Assembly: GCF_016901135.1 (NCBI RefSeq)
Contig: NZ_JAFEVL010000042.1
Location: 248,001-312,000, forward strand
From: Martinezella lusitana
GTDB lineage: Bacteria; Pseudomonadota; Alphaproteobacteria; Rhizobiales; Rhizobiaceae
Direction: 5' to 3'
DNA length: 64,000 nucleotides
Under the pieces are notes generated by a model. The model ran no database searches. It was not told where the DNA came from and was given only the letters and a program-made list of their open reading frames with translations. The translations under genes were made by a program, and so were the position numbers. Numbering within the stretch: position 1 is the stretch's first letter; the number at the start of each line of letters is the position of its first letter. Shown in pieces: positions 34,730 to 42,067 of the stretch.

Positions 34730-36207
34730 TCCGCCGCATCGCGCAGAGTGGTCTGCGGCACGTCATAGCTCGCCATCAGATCGTCGACGATCTTGCGGAA
34801 ATCGTCCCAGGGTGTTTCGCGGAAATTGTGGTTCTTAACCACGAAGGCTGCTCCCGCATAAAATTTCTCGTAGGATTGGTGCCGTCCCGCAAATTCGGTT
34901 CCGACCACGTCCCAGGCGAGCTTGAAAAGCTTCATACGGTCCTGCGCATGCATTTGCGGTGTGCGGAAAAAGGTCTCGAATTGTTCGGCGAGCGCCGGAT
35001 CCTCGCTGACGGAAATATCGGCCGGCATCTGGAACACGCCACCGCCGCACAGTTCGCGCAGGCAATCGACGATGGGCGAATAGTTCTCGGTGCACCAGTT
35101 GAGCGCCGCATACATCATGCGCCTGTTATAGCCTATATAACCGTCGCCCCAGTCTTCGGCGCACTCGATCTGGCCGTGGATCATGCCATCAAGTGCGGAT
35201 TCTAACGCCGCCAGACGACCAAGCGTTTCGCGGACGGCCGGTACCTGATCGGCGCCCGACGACTGGGTGATGCGGCTTGCAAGGCCGACGATCAGCTTCA
35301 TCTTGGAATGAAAGCGGACATTGGCCTGATGGTTGCCGAAGGAATGGGCCGGCGTCTCGATATAGATGTTCCGCGACTGGTCGGGGTCATCCATGGTGAA
35401 GACATATTCCCAGGGGATTCTGACGTTGTCGCACATCAGCATGGAATCGGTTTCGTCAAATCGCCAGGTCAGCGGCGCTTCGAACTCGCTCCTTGCCTCG
35501 CGCTCCAGCGACTTGCGTGCCCACAGCGCCACGCCGGGGGCAGACACCGGCACCATGCAGGTGACCGATTCCTTGATCTGGCTGGGGGCGAGCGGCAGGA
35601 TGTTGCCGACGAAGACGTAGTTGGAGAAAACCCCGCCGGTCGCCAACATCTTCATTCCGGAAATGACAATGCCATCGTCCTTTTCGTCAACTACACGAAG
35701 GGTCGGGCTTGCGAGATTTTGCCGTTGGTAGAATTCTGGATCACGTGAACCTTGCGGCGGCGTGATCGCATAGCTCGCATAGGCATCTTCGCTGCGCATG
35801 CGCTCATAAAAGGCGGTGATATTGGCGCCATACTGTGCGCCCTTGCGGGAGAAGATATCCGAGCGCATCGCCATGGCGGTGATGAAGGAGGAGACATGAT
35901 CAATCGAGCGGCCCCACATTCCGTAGGTCGCGTCGCCGATCAGCTGGTGGGTCCGCGTCCGCTTCCTCAGATCATCCCGGCTCCTAGGCTGCAGATAGTA
36001 GCTTGAAAAACGCTCGCCACCCTCCCCTTCATAGCTGGCGAAGGCTTGATGAGCTTGGTCTCGTTTCAGATCGTAGACGGCTGCAATTGTCTTGGCGGCA
36101 TTGCGGAAGGCGGGGTGCTCGGCGACATCTGTCACCTTTTCCGATCCGAGATAGATTGTCCGTCCGTCGCGGATCGATTCCAGATGCTCCCGGCCTGTCC
36201 TCAACAT
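34726..36207 (-). CDS. HpaB-like FADH2-dependent monooxygenase (4-hydroxyphenylacetate 3-hydroxylase family)
   Basis: 493 residues, within the family range. The N-terminal HpaB_N helical domain starts LRTGREHLESIRDGRTIYLG. The middle flavin domain has SYAITPPQGSRDPEFYQRQN and GIVISGMKMLATGGVFSNYVFV, where family members contact FADH2. The C-terminal helices end in NHNFRETPWDDFRKIVDDLM. These enzymes take reduced flavin from a separate reductase and hydroxylate phenols; some act on N-heterocycles such as pyrrole-2-carboxylate. The start at 36207 follows AAAGGGA; the frame opens at 36234. Motif D lies upstream, and the MarR gene is divergent. Confidence 0.9.
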   Translation of the reverse strand: MLRTGREHLESIRDGRTIYLGSEKVTDVAEHPAFRNAAKTIAAVYDLKRDQAHQAFASYEGEGGERFSSYYLQPRSRDDLRKRTRTHQLIGDATYGMWGRSIDHVSSFITAMAMRSDIFSRKGAQYGANITAFYERMRSEDAYASYAITPPQGSRDPEFYQRQNLASPTLRVVDEKDDGIVISGMKMLATGGVFSNYVFVGNILPLAPSQIKESVTCMVPVSAPGVALWARKSLEREARSEFEAPLTWRFDETDSMLMCDNVRIPWEYVFTMDDPDQSRNIYIETPAHSFGNHQANVRFHSKMKLIVGLASRITQSSGADQVPAVRETLGRLAALESALDGMIHGQIECAEDWGDGYIGYNRRMMYAALNWCTENYSPIVDCLRELCGGGVFQMPADISVSEDPALAEQFETFFRTPQMHAQDRMKLFKLAWDVVGTEFAGRHQSYEKFYAGAAFVVKNHNFRETPWDDFRKIVDDLMASYDVPQTTLRDAAE

Positions 36208-36235
36208 GTGCAAGTTCCCTTTCTGATTTTGCATA

Positions 36236-36265
36236 TAGCTTTGAAATACAGCTTTTATTAAAAGC
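36236..36265. promoter_or_regulatory. Operator-like motif D (monooxygenase-GST unit and possibly marR)
   Basis: On the minus strand AAAGCTGTATTTCAAAGCTA (36236-36255) matches motif B at 19 of 20 positions. Overlapping it, GCTTTT-ATT-AAAAGC (36251-36265) is a perfect palindrome that resembles motif A. It lies between the divergent monooxygenase and MarR genes. Confidence 0.65.
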
Positions 36266-36467
36266 AGTCAATTAATACACAGCACGTCCGACGAGGATTT
36301 TGAGAGCTGTTATTGTGCACTTCAGGTGGCAGGATCGGATCCATTGGGGAAAGGGCCAAAGAAGGCATTGGCTAACAGACAAAGGAAACATATAAAGTAT
36401 GATTCAGGAACCAATCGGCGATCCAACGAGCCGATGCGTATGAACTGAACGTTGAAGGAAACACTCT

Positions 36468-37070
36468 ATGCCAAAGCGGCGCGAAACCCAGGTTAACCAC
36501 CCGCCTTTGCTGACCGTAACCAATCCTGACTTGCTGATCGATGGCTCGGATGCGATGGCCCGTAATGTGATCCACCGCCTGCATGCGCATGGCCAGGTGA
36601 TGGAACAGCTGGCGAGCGGATTCGGCGAGCTCTATGGCGTCGGCGGTGTTCAGCACCAAGTGCTGACAGCGGTTCAACGGCTGCAGGGTGCCGGCGGTAT
36701 CTCTGTCGTCGAGGTAGCCGACTATCTTCGCAGGAGCGGCGCTTTCGTCACGATCGAGAGCGGCAAGCTTGTCGCAGCCGGGCTTATGGAGAAGCTCAAC
36801 GACGTCAATGACAAGCGGCGCGTATTGCTCCGTCTGACAGCAGAGGGCCACAAGCGCCTGATCGATCTCGCCCCTACCCAACGCACCGTCAATGATCTCT
36901 TGTTCGCCTCACTCGACCGGGTGAAATTCTTGCAGCTAGCAGCACTTCTGGATGACTTGCTGCCCTGCGCCGAGCATGCTGCCGACATGATCAAGTTGAT
37001 CAACAGGGAGCGCAAGCGCGACCTGACAAAATCGGTTTCCCAATCTGCTCGAAGGAAGGCAGCGAGCTGA
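36468..37070 (+). CDS. MarR-family transcriptional regulator
   Basis: 200 residues. Winged helix at about 65-135 (GISVVEVADYLRRSGAFVTIES, then KLVAAGLMEKLNDVNDKRRVLLRLTAEGHK, the wing with the conserved D-x-R-R). MarR dimers bind palindromes and are released by phenolic or heterocyclic ligands. It is the only regulator in the 26-42 kb cluster and is divergent from the monooxygenase gene, so it is the best candidate to bind the shared AAAGCT/AGCTTT motif. GAAGGA precedes the ATG. Confidence 0.88.
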   Translation: MPKRRETQVNHPPLLTVTNPDLLIDGSDAMARNVIHRLHAHGQVMEQLASGFGELYGVGGVQHQVLTAVQRLQGAGGISVVEVADYLRRSGAFVTIESGKLVAAGLMEKLNDVNDKRRVLLRLTAEGHKRLIDLAPTQRTVNDLLFASLDRVKFLQLAALLDDLLPCAEHAADMIKLINRERKRDLTKSVSQSARRKAAS

Positions 37071-37082
37071 GATCATTTCGAC

Positions 37083-38222
37083 CTATCGCCGCCCGCGAGC
37101 ATCGATCGGCCAGATGTCGACCAGACGATCGCCGCGAACACAGTGATAGACGTCGTAGAGTGCGACCGTTGGATCGCAATGCGACACGATGAGTTCTAGG
37201 CGTTCGCCGATACCTGGCGCACACTCTGAACCGTTCAAGCGGACACGTCCGTGTTCGTCGCCACTGAATTCATAGGTTGCGCGCTCAAGACCCAAATTCG
37301 TCAATTGCGGTTTGGGACCATTGAGCGCCAGTGCTTTGGTGCCGGCGTCGATGGTCACCGTGCCCGCAACATTGGAGCTTATTACCGCCGACTGGACGAA
37401 CAATGACACATCAAAGGGCCAGGGCGCATCGTCGCGAAACGCTACGGCGTTGTAGTCGGCATCCATCAGAGGGTAGGAACCTGCCTGGATTTCGCTAAAC
37501 GGGCCGCCCAAACCGTCGATGGCATGGGTTCCCGTGCCGCCACCCGTCACCAACGGCACTTCTATACCTACGCTCTCCAGACGAGTTACAGCTTGGCTGA
37601 TAAAGGCATGCGCCTCTTTGGCTTTGCAGACGCGGTCCGCGTGGATCGGAATATGCTGTAGATGCCCGCCATAGGCTTGAATCCCAGCGAATTTCAAACC
37701 GCCGCTTTCTGCAATCCGGCGAGCCAGTGTTTCCGCTGCATCGACCGTCAGGACACCGGTGCGGCCGAAGCCGAGTTCGAGATCGACCAGCACGCCGAGC
37801 TCCACGGCATCAGCACGGGCGGCTTGGGCCAGTGCATCGACATTGTCCGGATGGTCTGCGACGATCACCGTGTCTGGAGCCTGCGCGACCAGCGCCATCA
37901 ATCGGGAGATCTTCTCTCGCGTGGTGATCGGTGACGTGATCAGAAGCCCTCTTAGGTCCGCCGCCGCCATGACCTCGGCCTCATCGAGCGTTGCGCAGCA
38001 AAGGCCGATCGCGCCTGCCGCAACCTGCATCCGCGCGATGCGGCTGCATTTATGCGACTTGATATGGGGTCTGAGCGCCCGGCCGAACTTCGCCATCGCC
38101 TGGCTCATCGCGGCGATGTTGCGCTCTAGGACATCAAGATCGAGGATCAGCGCAGGCGTGTTGACGCTGTAACGAGAATTTGGCGCGCCAAGTGCATGGG
38201 CGATCGGTGTCAGCGGCTTCAA
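37083..38222 (-). CDS. D-threonine aldolase/D-serine dehydratase-like PLP enzyme (alanine racemase fold)
   Basis: 379 residues. The N-terminal TIM barrel has NTPALILDLDVLERNIAAM and the PLP lysine in RPHIKSHKC (K55). The C-terminal beta domain has the metal-ligand region LELIVSHCDPTVALYD. The family includes D-threonine aldolase, D-3-hydroxyaspartate aldolase and DSD1. It would cleave or dehydrate a beta-hydroxy-D-amino acid, giving an oxo or aldehyde product and glycine or ammonia. It overlaps the carbamoylase gene by 4 bases, which suggests it acts on the amino acid that enzyme releases. Confidence 0.85.
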   Translation of the reverse strand: MKPLTPIAHALGAPNSRYSVNTPALILDLDVLERNIAAMSQAMAKFGRALRPHIKSHKCSRIARMQVAAGAIGLCCATLDEAEVMAAADLRGLLITSPITTREKISRLMALVAQAPDTVIVADHPDNVDALAQAARADAVELGVLVDLELGFGRTGVLTVDAAETLARRIAESGGLKFAGIQAYGGHLQHIPIHADRVCKAKEAHAFISQAVTRLESVGIEVPLVTGGGTGTHAIDGLGGPFSEIQAGSYPLMDADYNAVAFRDDAPWPFDVSLFVQSAVISSNVAGTVTIDAGTKALALNGPKPQLTNLGLERATYEFSGDEHGRVRLNGSECAPGIGERLELIVSHCDPTVALYDVYHCVRGDRLVDIWPIDARGRR

Positions 38223-39514
38223 GATAGTTCCTCGTCTATGTGATTTACGAACCAGGTCAGGAGACGAACCGCCTCCGCGAGATCGCTCATCTCCATGGCC
38301 TCTTCGGGATTGTGGCTGCCCTTGTCGTTCCGAACGAAAATCATCGCCGAGGGCACGCCGGCGCTGGCGAAATCGCCCGCATCATGGCCTGCACCACTCA
38401 TCAGTGAGATCGCCGACAGTCCGAGATGTTCGGCGCCTCGCAACAGCGTTTCATGAAACTGAGTGTCCATTGCGACCGGCTCGTCGCCGGTTAACGGCGC
38501 GAACTCGAATGTGACACCGCGTCGTGCTGCGATCCGGTCCGCAGTCTCAATCAGTTCGCGTTCGACGCGTTGGAGCGTGATCGCGGAATGGCTGCGGGCA
38601 TCGAAGGAAAACGTCACCTGTCCGGGCACGGTCGTGACAGAGTGGCTGCCGGGATCGGTAAAGAACTGGCCGAAGGTCAGGACCAGATCGCCCTTCTCCT
38701 CTTCCTCGATCATCCGCCACGACTCATCCATGCTGGAGACGAGTTCAGCTACGGCAAACACCGCGTCGTGCCTTGCGATACGTGGCACGGTGCCGGAATG
38801 ACCGTAAGTGCCCCTGCAAACGGCGTGCCGGCAGCGGCGATTGCCGCGAATGGCCTGCACAACCCCAATCGAAAGGCCTTGGTCGACCAAGATCGGTCCC
38901 TGTTCGATATGGAGTTCGATATACCCGCCGATACTGGACGGGTCTTTCAGCGGCAGGCCAAGTTTCAAGCGATCGATATCGACGCCGGCTTCATGCATAT
39001 GTTCGGCGAGCCTCCTTCCGGTGTCTACCCGTCGTGCAGTCTGCAGAACGGAGGTCGGCAAAGTTCCAAGCAAAGCCCGGCTGCCAATATGCTGCGCACC
39101 AAACCAGGCACTTTCCTCGGCGCGGATAGCCAGAACGACCAGATCGCGCTGCAATGTCCGGCCGCTTTTATGGATTGCGGCAACAGTGGCAAGGCCCGCC
39201 AGCACACCTGCCAAGCCGTCGAAATTTCCCCCCTGCGGAACTGCGTCGAGATGTGAGCCGATCATCAACGGAGGCTTGTTCCCATCTTTTCCAGCCAGCG
39301 TCATCGACAGGTTGAGCGCCGCATCCAACTCGACGCGAAGACCGAGATCTCGTCCGGCCTGCGCCACAACATTATGCGCCATCTGTTCGCCTGGCCCATA
39401 GGCGGCGCGGGTAAATCCGATACCATCGAAAGAGCGTTCGCCAATCACATCGAACAGCGGCTCCGCGAAGGCCAATCCTGCCTCGATACCGATCTCCATA
39501 TCCTCCACGTTCAT
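38219..39514 (-). CDS. M20-family N-carbamoyl-amino-acid/ureido hydrolase (AllC/HyuC/AmaB type)
   Basis: 431 residues, full length. Two-zinc site intact: GSHLDAVPQGGNFDGLAGV (H and D), AIRAEESAWFG (EE), ELHIEQGPILVDQG and SGAGHDAGDFAS (last histidine). The dimerisation insert is present. The family hydrolyses N-carbamoyl amino acids, allantoate, ureidoglycine or beta-ureidopropionate to ammonia, CO2 and the amine. It sits between the allantoinase-like and D-threonine-aldolase-like genes, overlapping both by 4 bases. Confidence 0.9.
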   Translation of the reverse strand: MNVEDMEIGIEAGLAFAEPLFDVIGERSFDGIGFTRAAYGPGEQMAHNVVAQAGRDLGLRVELDAALNLSMTLAGKDGNKPPLMIGSHLDAVPQGGNFDGLAGVLAGLATVAAIHKSGRTLQRDLVVLAIRAEESAWFGAQHIGSRALLGTLPTSVLQTARRVDTGRRLAEHMHEAGVDIDRLKLGLPLKDPSSIGGYIELHIEQGPILVDQGLSIGVVQAIRGNRRCRHAVCRGTYGHSGTVPRIARHDAVFAVAELVSSMDESWRMIEEEEKGDLVLTFGQFFTDPGSHSVTTVPGQVTFSFDARSHSAITLQRVERELIETADRIAARRGVTFEFAPLTGDEPVAMDTQFHETLLRGAEHLGLSAISLMSGAGHDAGDFASAGVPSAMIFVRNDKGSHNPEEAMEMSDLAEAVRLLTWFVNHIDEELS

Positions 39515-40404
39515 GCCCCTGTGCCCGCAGAGGCCTGGCGATACCAGTTCAGGATTTGGCTGCCGTTCATGAAAATCGTATCGTCGCGGGCAATCAGTGC
39601 ATCGATGACTTCAGTCAGATGATTGATCCGGTGGGCAACACCGGACAGATGCGGATGAAGCGGAATGGTCAACACGCGCGGCTGCCCCTGTTTAGCAATC
39701 TCGCGTTCGAACGTCCGGATTGTTTCTTCTATACGCAACCGCATCTCAGCGGACGAATGTTTCTCAATGGCAAAGACCACGCTGTCATTGATGTCGAGCC
39801 CATAAGGTAGCGACACCATCGAGCCGTGCTTGGTGACAAGCCGGGTCGGAATATCGTCGATCACCCATTGGCAGACATATTCAATGCCATTGGCGCGAAG
39901 ATGATCAAGCGTGTCGTAGGTTTCCGACCAGCCAGGGCTCATCCAGCCGACGGGGCGCTTGCCGGTAAAGGCCTCAAGTGCATCAAGCGCGGCCTTGATC
40001 AACGACGTTTCGTCGCTTTCTTCGCCGAGCGCACGCTGATGCATGCCGTGGCCGATGAATTCCCACCCCGCGTCTCGGACGGCGCGCGCCAGGCCTGGAT
40101 AGACATCCAGCACACTGGCATTAATGCTGGCACTGACCGGAATGTTACGACTGGTGAAGAGATCGAGCAGCCGTGGCATGCCGGCGCGATTGCCATATTC
40201 AGACCAGCAGAAATTGGGCAGGTCAGGCACATGCGAGCGGCCATGTGGCGGAATGACAATCGTGCGTGGTGTGAGCTGGTCATAAGCCCAGTATTCGATG
40301 TTGACCACGACATGGATAATAAGCGGCTTGCCGTTCGGCAACGCTAGCTTGGGATGTTCACTCGTCATCATATACGGCGCACGCGGATTCGAGGAAGTAA
40401 CCAA
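39511..40404 (-). CDS. Polysaccharide-deacetylase-fold protein, PuuE/allantoinase-like
   Basis: 297 residues. The NodB-type barrel shows similarity to cofactor-poor allantoinases such as PuuE (SEYGNRAGMPRLLDLFTSRNIP, DAGWEFIGHGMHQR, GWMSPGWSETYDTLDHLRANG, ILTIPLHPHLSGVAHR-like C-terminus). The normal catalytic DD motif of deacetylases is NIEYW here, as in the PuuE branch, where it is also non-canonical. It may open a cyclic ureide. The start is TTG at 40404 with AGGGGG seven bases upstream; ATGs at 40371 and 40368 are alternatives. Confidence 0.83.
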   Translation of the reverse strand: MVTSSNPRAPYMMTSEHPKLALPNGKPLIIHVVVNIEYWAYDQLTPRTIVIPPHGRSHVPDLPNFCWSEYGNRAGMPRLLDLFTSRNIPVSASINASVLDVYPGLARAVRDAGWEFIGHGMHQRALGEESDETSLIKAALDALEAFTGKRPVGWMSPGWSETYDTLDHLRANGIEYVCQWVIDDIPTRLVTKHGSMVSLPYGLDINDSVVFAIEKHSSAEMRLRIEETIRTFEREIAKQGQPRVLTIPLHPHLSGVAHRINHLTEVIDALIARDDTIFMNGSQILNWYRQASAGTGA

Positions 40405-40406
40405 GA

Positions 40407-41930
40407 TCAGGCCCCCTGGATTTCAGAAATGGCTTCGGCCATGTAGCCGCTGTAGTGATCGCAGAGATGTCCGTGCAGGCGTTGGGCGCGATCGCGATTG
40501 GCTAGAACGGCCGGCATTCGCGCGGCGCGAGCGGACGAAACTGCCTCGATCTCGACATCGAGCAGGTTGGAATTGGTAAACTGTCCATCGCGATAGAGGA
40601 TGCGCCCGTCCACCATGGTCAGCTTCGTGTCGCGGCCTTGTGCGCGGGCGAGGAATGCCTCCATAAGGGGCATGTCAGGATCGATCAGCGGCTCGCGGGT
40701 TCGTTTTAACGAGAAGGCCGCGAGATCGGCACGCATGCCAACCTTGATCTCGCCAACCTCACCGCCATATTGCGCCGCGATCGCCCCATTAGTTGTCGCC
40801 ATTGCAAGGAGATCATCGACTTCAGGCGCCGGCGGACCGTTCCAGTCGGGCTGTCGGGCGAGATAATTGGCAAGCCGCAACTCGGCCAGGAGATCCTCGT
40901 CATCGGCCATCGTATGATTGTCGGTGCCAATCGCCATCCGCACACCCTGGCTCATATAGCGTGCCATCGGCGCCACTCCGTTGCTGAGACGGAGATTACA
41001 GCCGGGGTTGCGCACCACCGTGGCGCCGGTGCGGGCGAGCACCTCGGCATCTGCGTCATCCGCCCAAACGCAGTGGGCGACGACAGTTCGCTCAGACATA
41101 GCACCCAGACGTTCGAGCCGCCGGAAGACACCTTCCGGATAAAGCTCTTTCATTGCGCGATGCTGCACCGGAGATTCCAGTGCATGCATATGCAGGCCCA
41201 GTCCCCTGTCGTTTGCGTCGCCTGCCAGCACCGCCCACAGTTCGTCACTGACCCATTGCGGGCCGGCGGGGCCATAGCAAAGCCGGATCCGATCGTGATC
41301 GCCGAAATCAGCGAGCAATCGGCTCATCAGCGCCACGGTCGCTGAGCCGTCTCCGGCATAGGCGGCAGAGGATGGCATCGAGAGCCAGGATTGCATTTCG
41401 TCATCCAAGTCTGCCATGAAACAGGCTTCTCGGGGCGGATAGACCACGCCACCCCGATCCATAGCTCCGACGCACATGGTGACGCGCAGGCCCGCCTCGT
41501 CATAACCGCGGCACTGGTCGCGAAATTCTTGCTCGTAATTGCCTGTACCGAAGCTGAAGTTGGCCTGCACCGCTGTCGTGACACCATTGGCCAGCATATT
41601 GGCGGCGGTCAGTTTTGCCAGAGGATATGGATCGAGAAGTCCCCTGCCGCGTCTCTGCGCGATCCAGGTTTCCAACGGGCGATCGTGGTGGCCGATCTGC
41701 AACTGGCTGAGCCCTCGTCCGTGCTGATGCGCATTGACTAGCCCCGGCATCAACAGGCAGTCGTCCAGATCGACGATTTCCGCATCGGGCCAGCGAGTCA
41801 AAAGTTCGTTTGCCGGCGCGATACCTGCGATCTGTTTTCCCTTGATGACCACAGCCCATTTGTGTCGTAGCGTCTTAGCGCTGGGGCCGGTCAATAGCCA
41901 CTTCGGACGCAGGATTGTTAAAGCCGACAT
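40407..41930 (-). CDS. Amidohydrolase-superfamily deaminase/chlorohydrolase (SsnA/AtzB/TrzN/guanine deaminase-like)
   Basis: 507 residues. Metal site complete: HxH in LVNAHQHGRG, H in HMHALESPVQH, H in VAHCVWADD and the catalytic aspartate in AIGTDNHTMADDED. The subtype, with a single metal ion, hydrolyses amino or chloro substituents on purines, pyrimidines and triazines. It is the first gene of a four-gene minus-strand operon (aminohydrolase, PuuE-like, carbamoylase, aldolase). The start at 41930 has GGACGGAG upstream, and motif E precedes it. It probably deaminates a heterocyclic base. Confidence 0.9.
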   Translation of the reverse strand: MSALTILRPKWLLTGPSAKTLRHKWAVVIKGKQIAGIAPANELLTRWPDAEIVDLDDCLLMPGLVNAHQHGRGLSQLQIGHHDRPLETWIAQRRGRGLLDPYPLAKLTAANMLANGVTTAVQANFSFGTGNYEQEFRDQCRGYDEAGLRVTMCVGAMDRGGVVYPPREACFMADLDDEMQSWLSMPSSAAYAGDGSATVALMSRLLADFGDHDRIRLCYGPAGPQWVSDELWAVLAGDANDRGLGLHMHALESPVQHRAMKELYPEGVFRRLERLGAMSERTVVAHCVWADDADAEVLARTGATVVRNPGCNLRLSNGVAPMARYMSQGVRMAIGTDNHTMADDEDLLAELRLANYLARQPDWNGPPAPEVDDLLAMATTNGAIAAQYGGEVGEIKVGMRADLAAFSLKRTREPLIDPDMPLMEAFLARAQGRDTKLTMVDGRILYRDGQFTNSNLLDVEIEAVSSARAARMPAVLANRDRAQRLHGHLCDHYSGYMAEAISEIQGA

Positions 41931-41962
41931 GAAAACTCCGTCCAATTATTGCTTTGGATATA

Positions 41963-41979
41963 AGCTAATATGTTTAGCT
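41963..41979. promoter_or_regulatory. Operator-like motif E (aminohydrolase operon)
   Basis: AGCTAA-TATGT-TTAGCT is a perfect palindrome, flanked by ATATA on both sides, 33 bases upstream of the aminohydrolase ATG. It shares the AGCT-rich half-sites with motifs A-D but is the most divergent of the five. Confidence 0.5.
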
Positions 41980-42067
41980 ATATCAATACAGAAAATTGGA
42001 GGAGGAGGATTTTTTGCTCCCACTATGAGACTGGGTGCGAATAGGCTGTGTTTCGGCGTGGAATATT

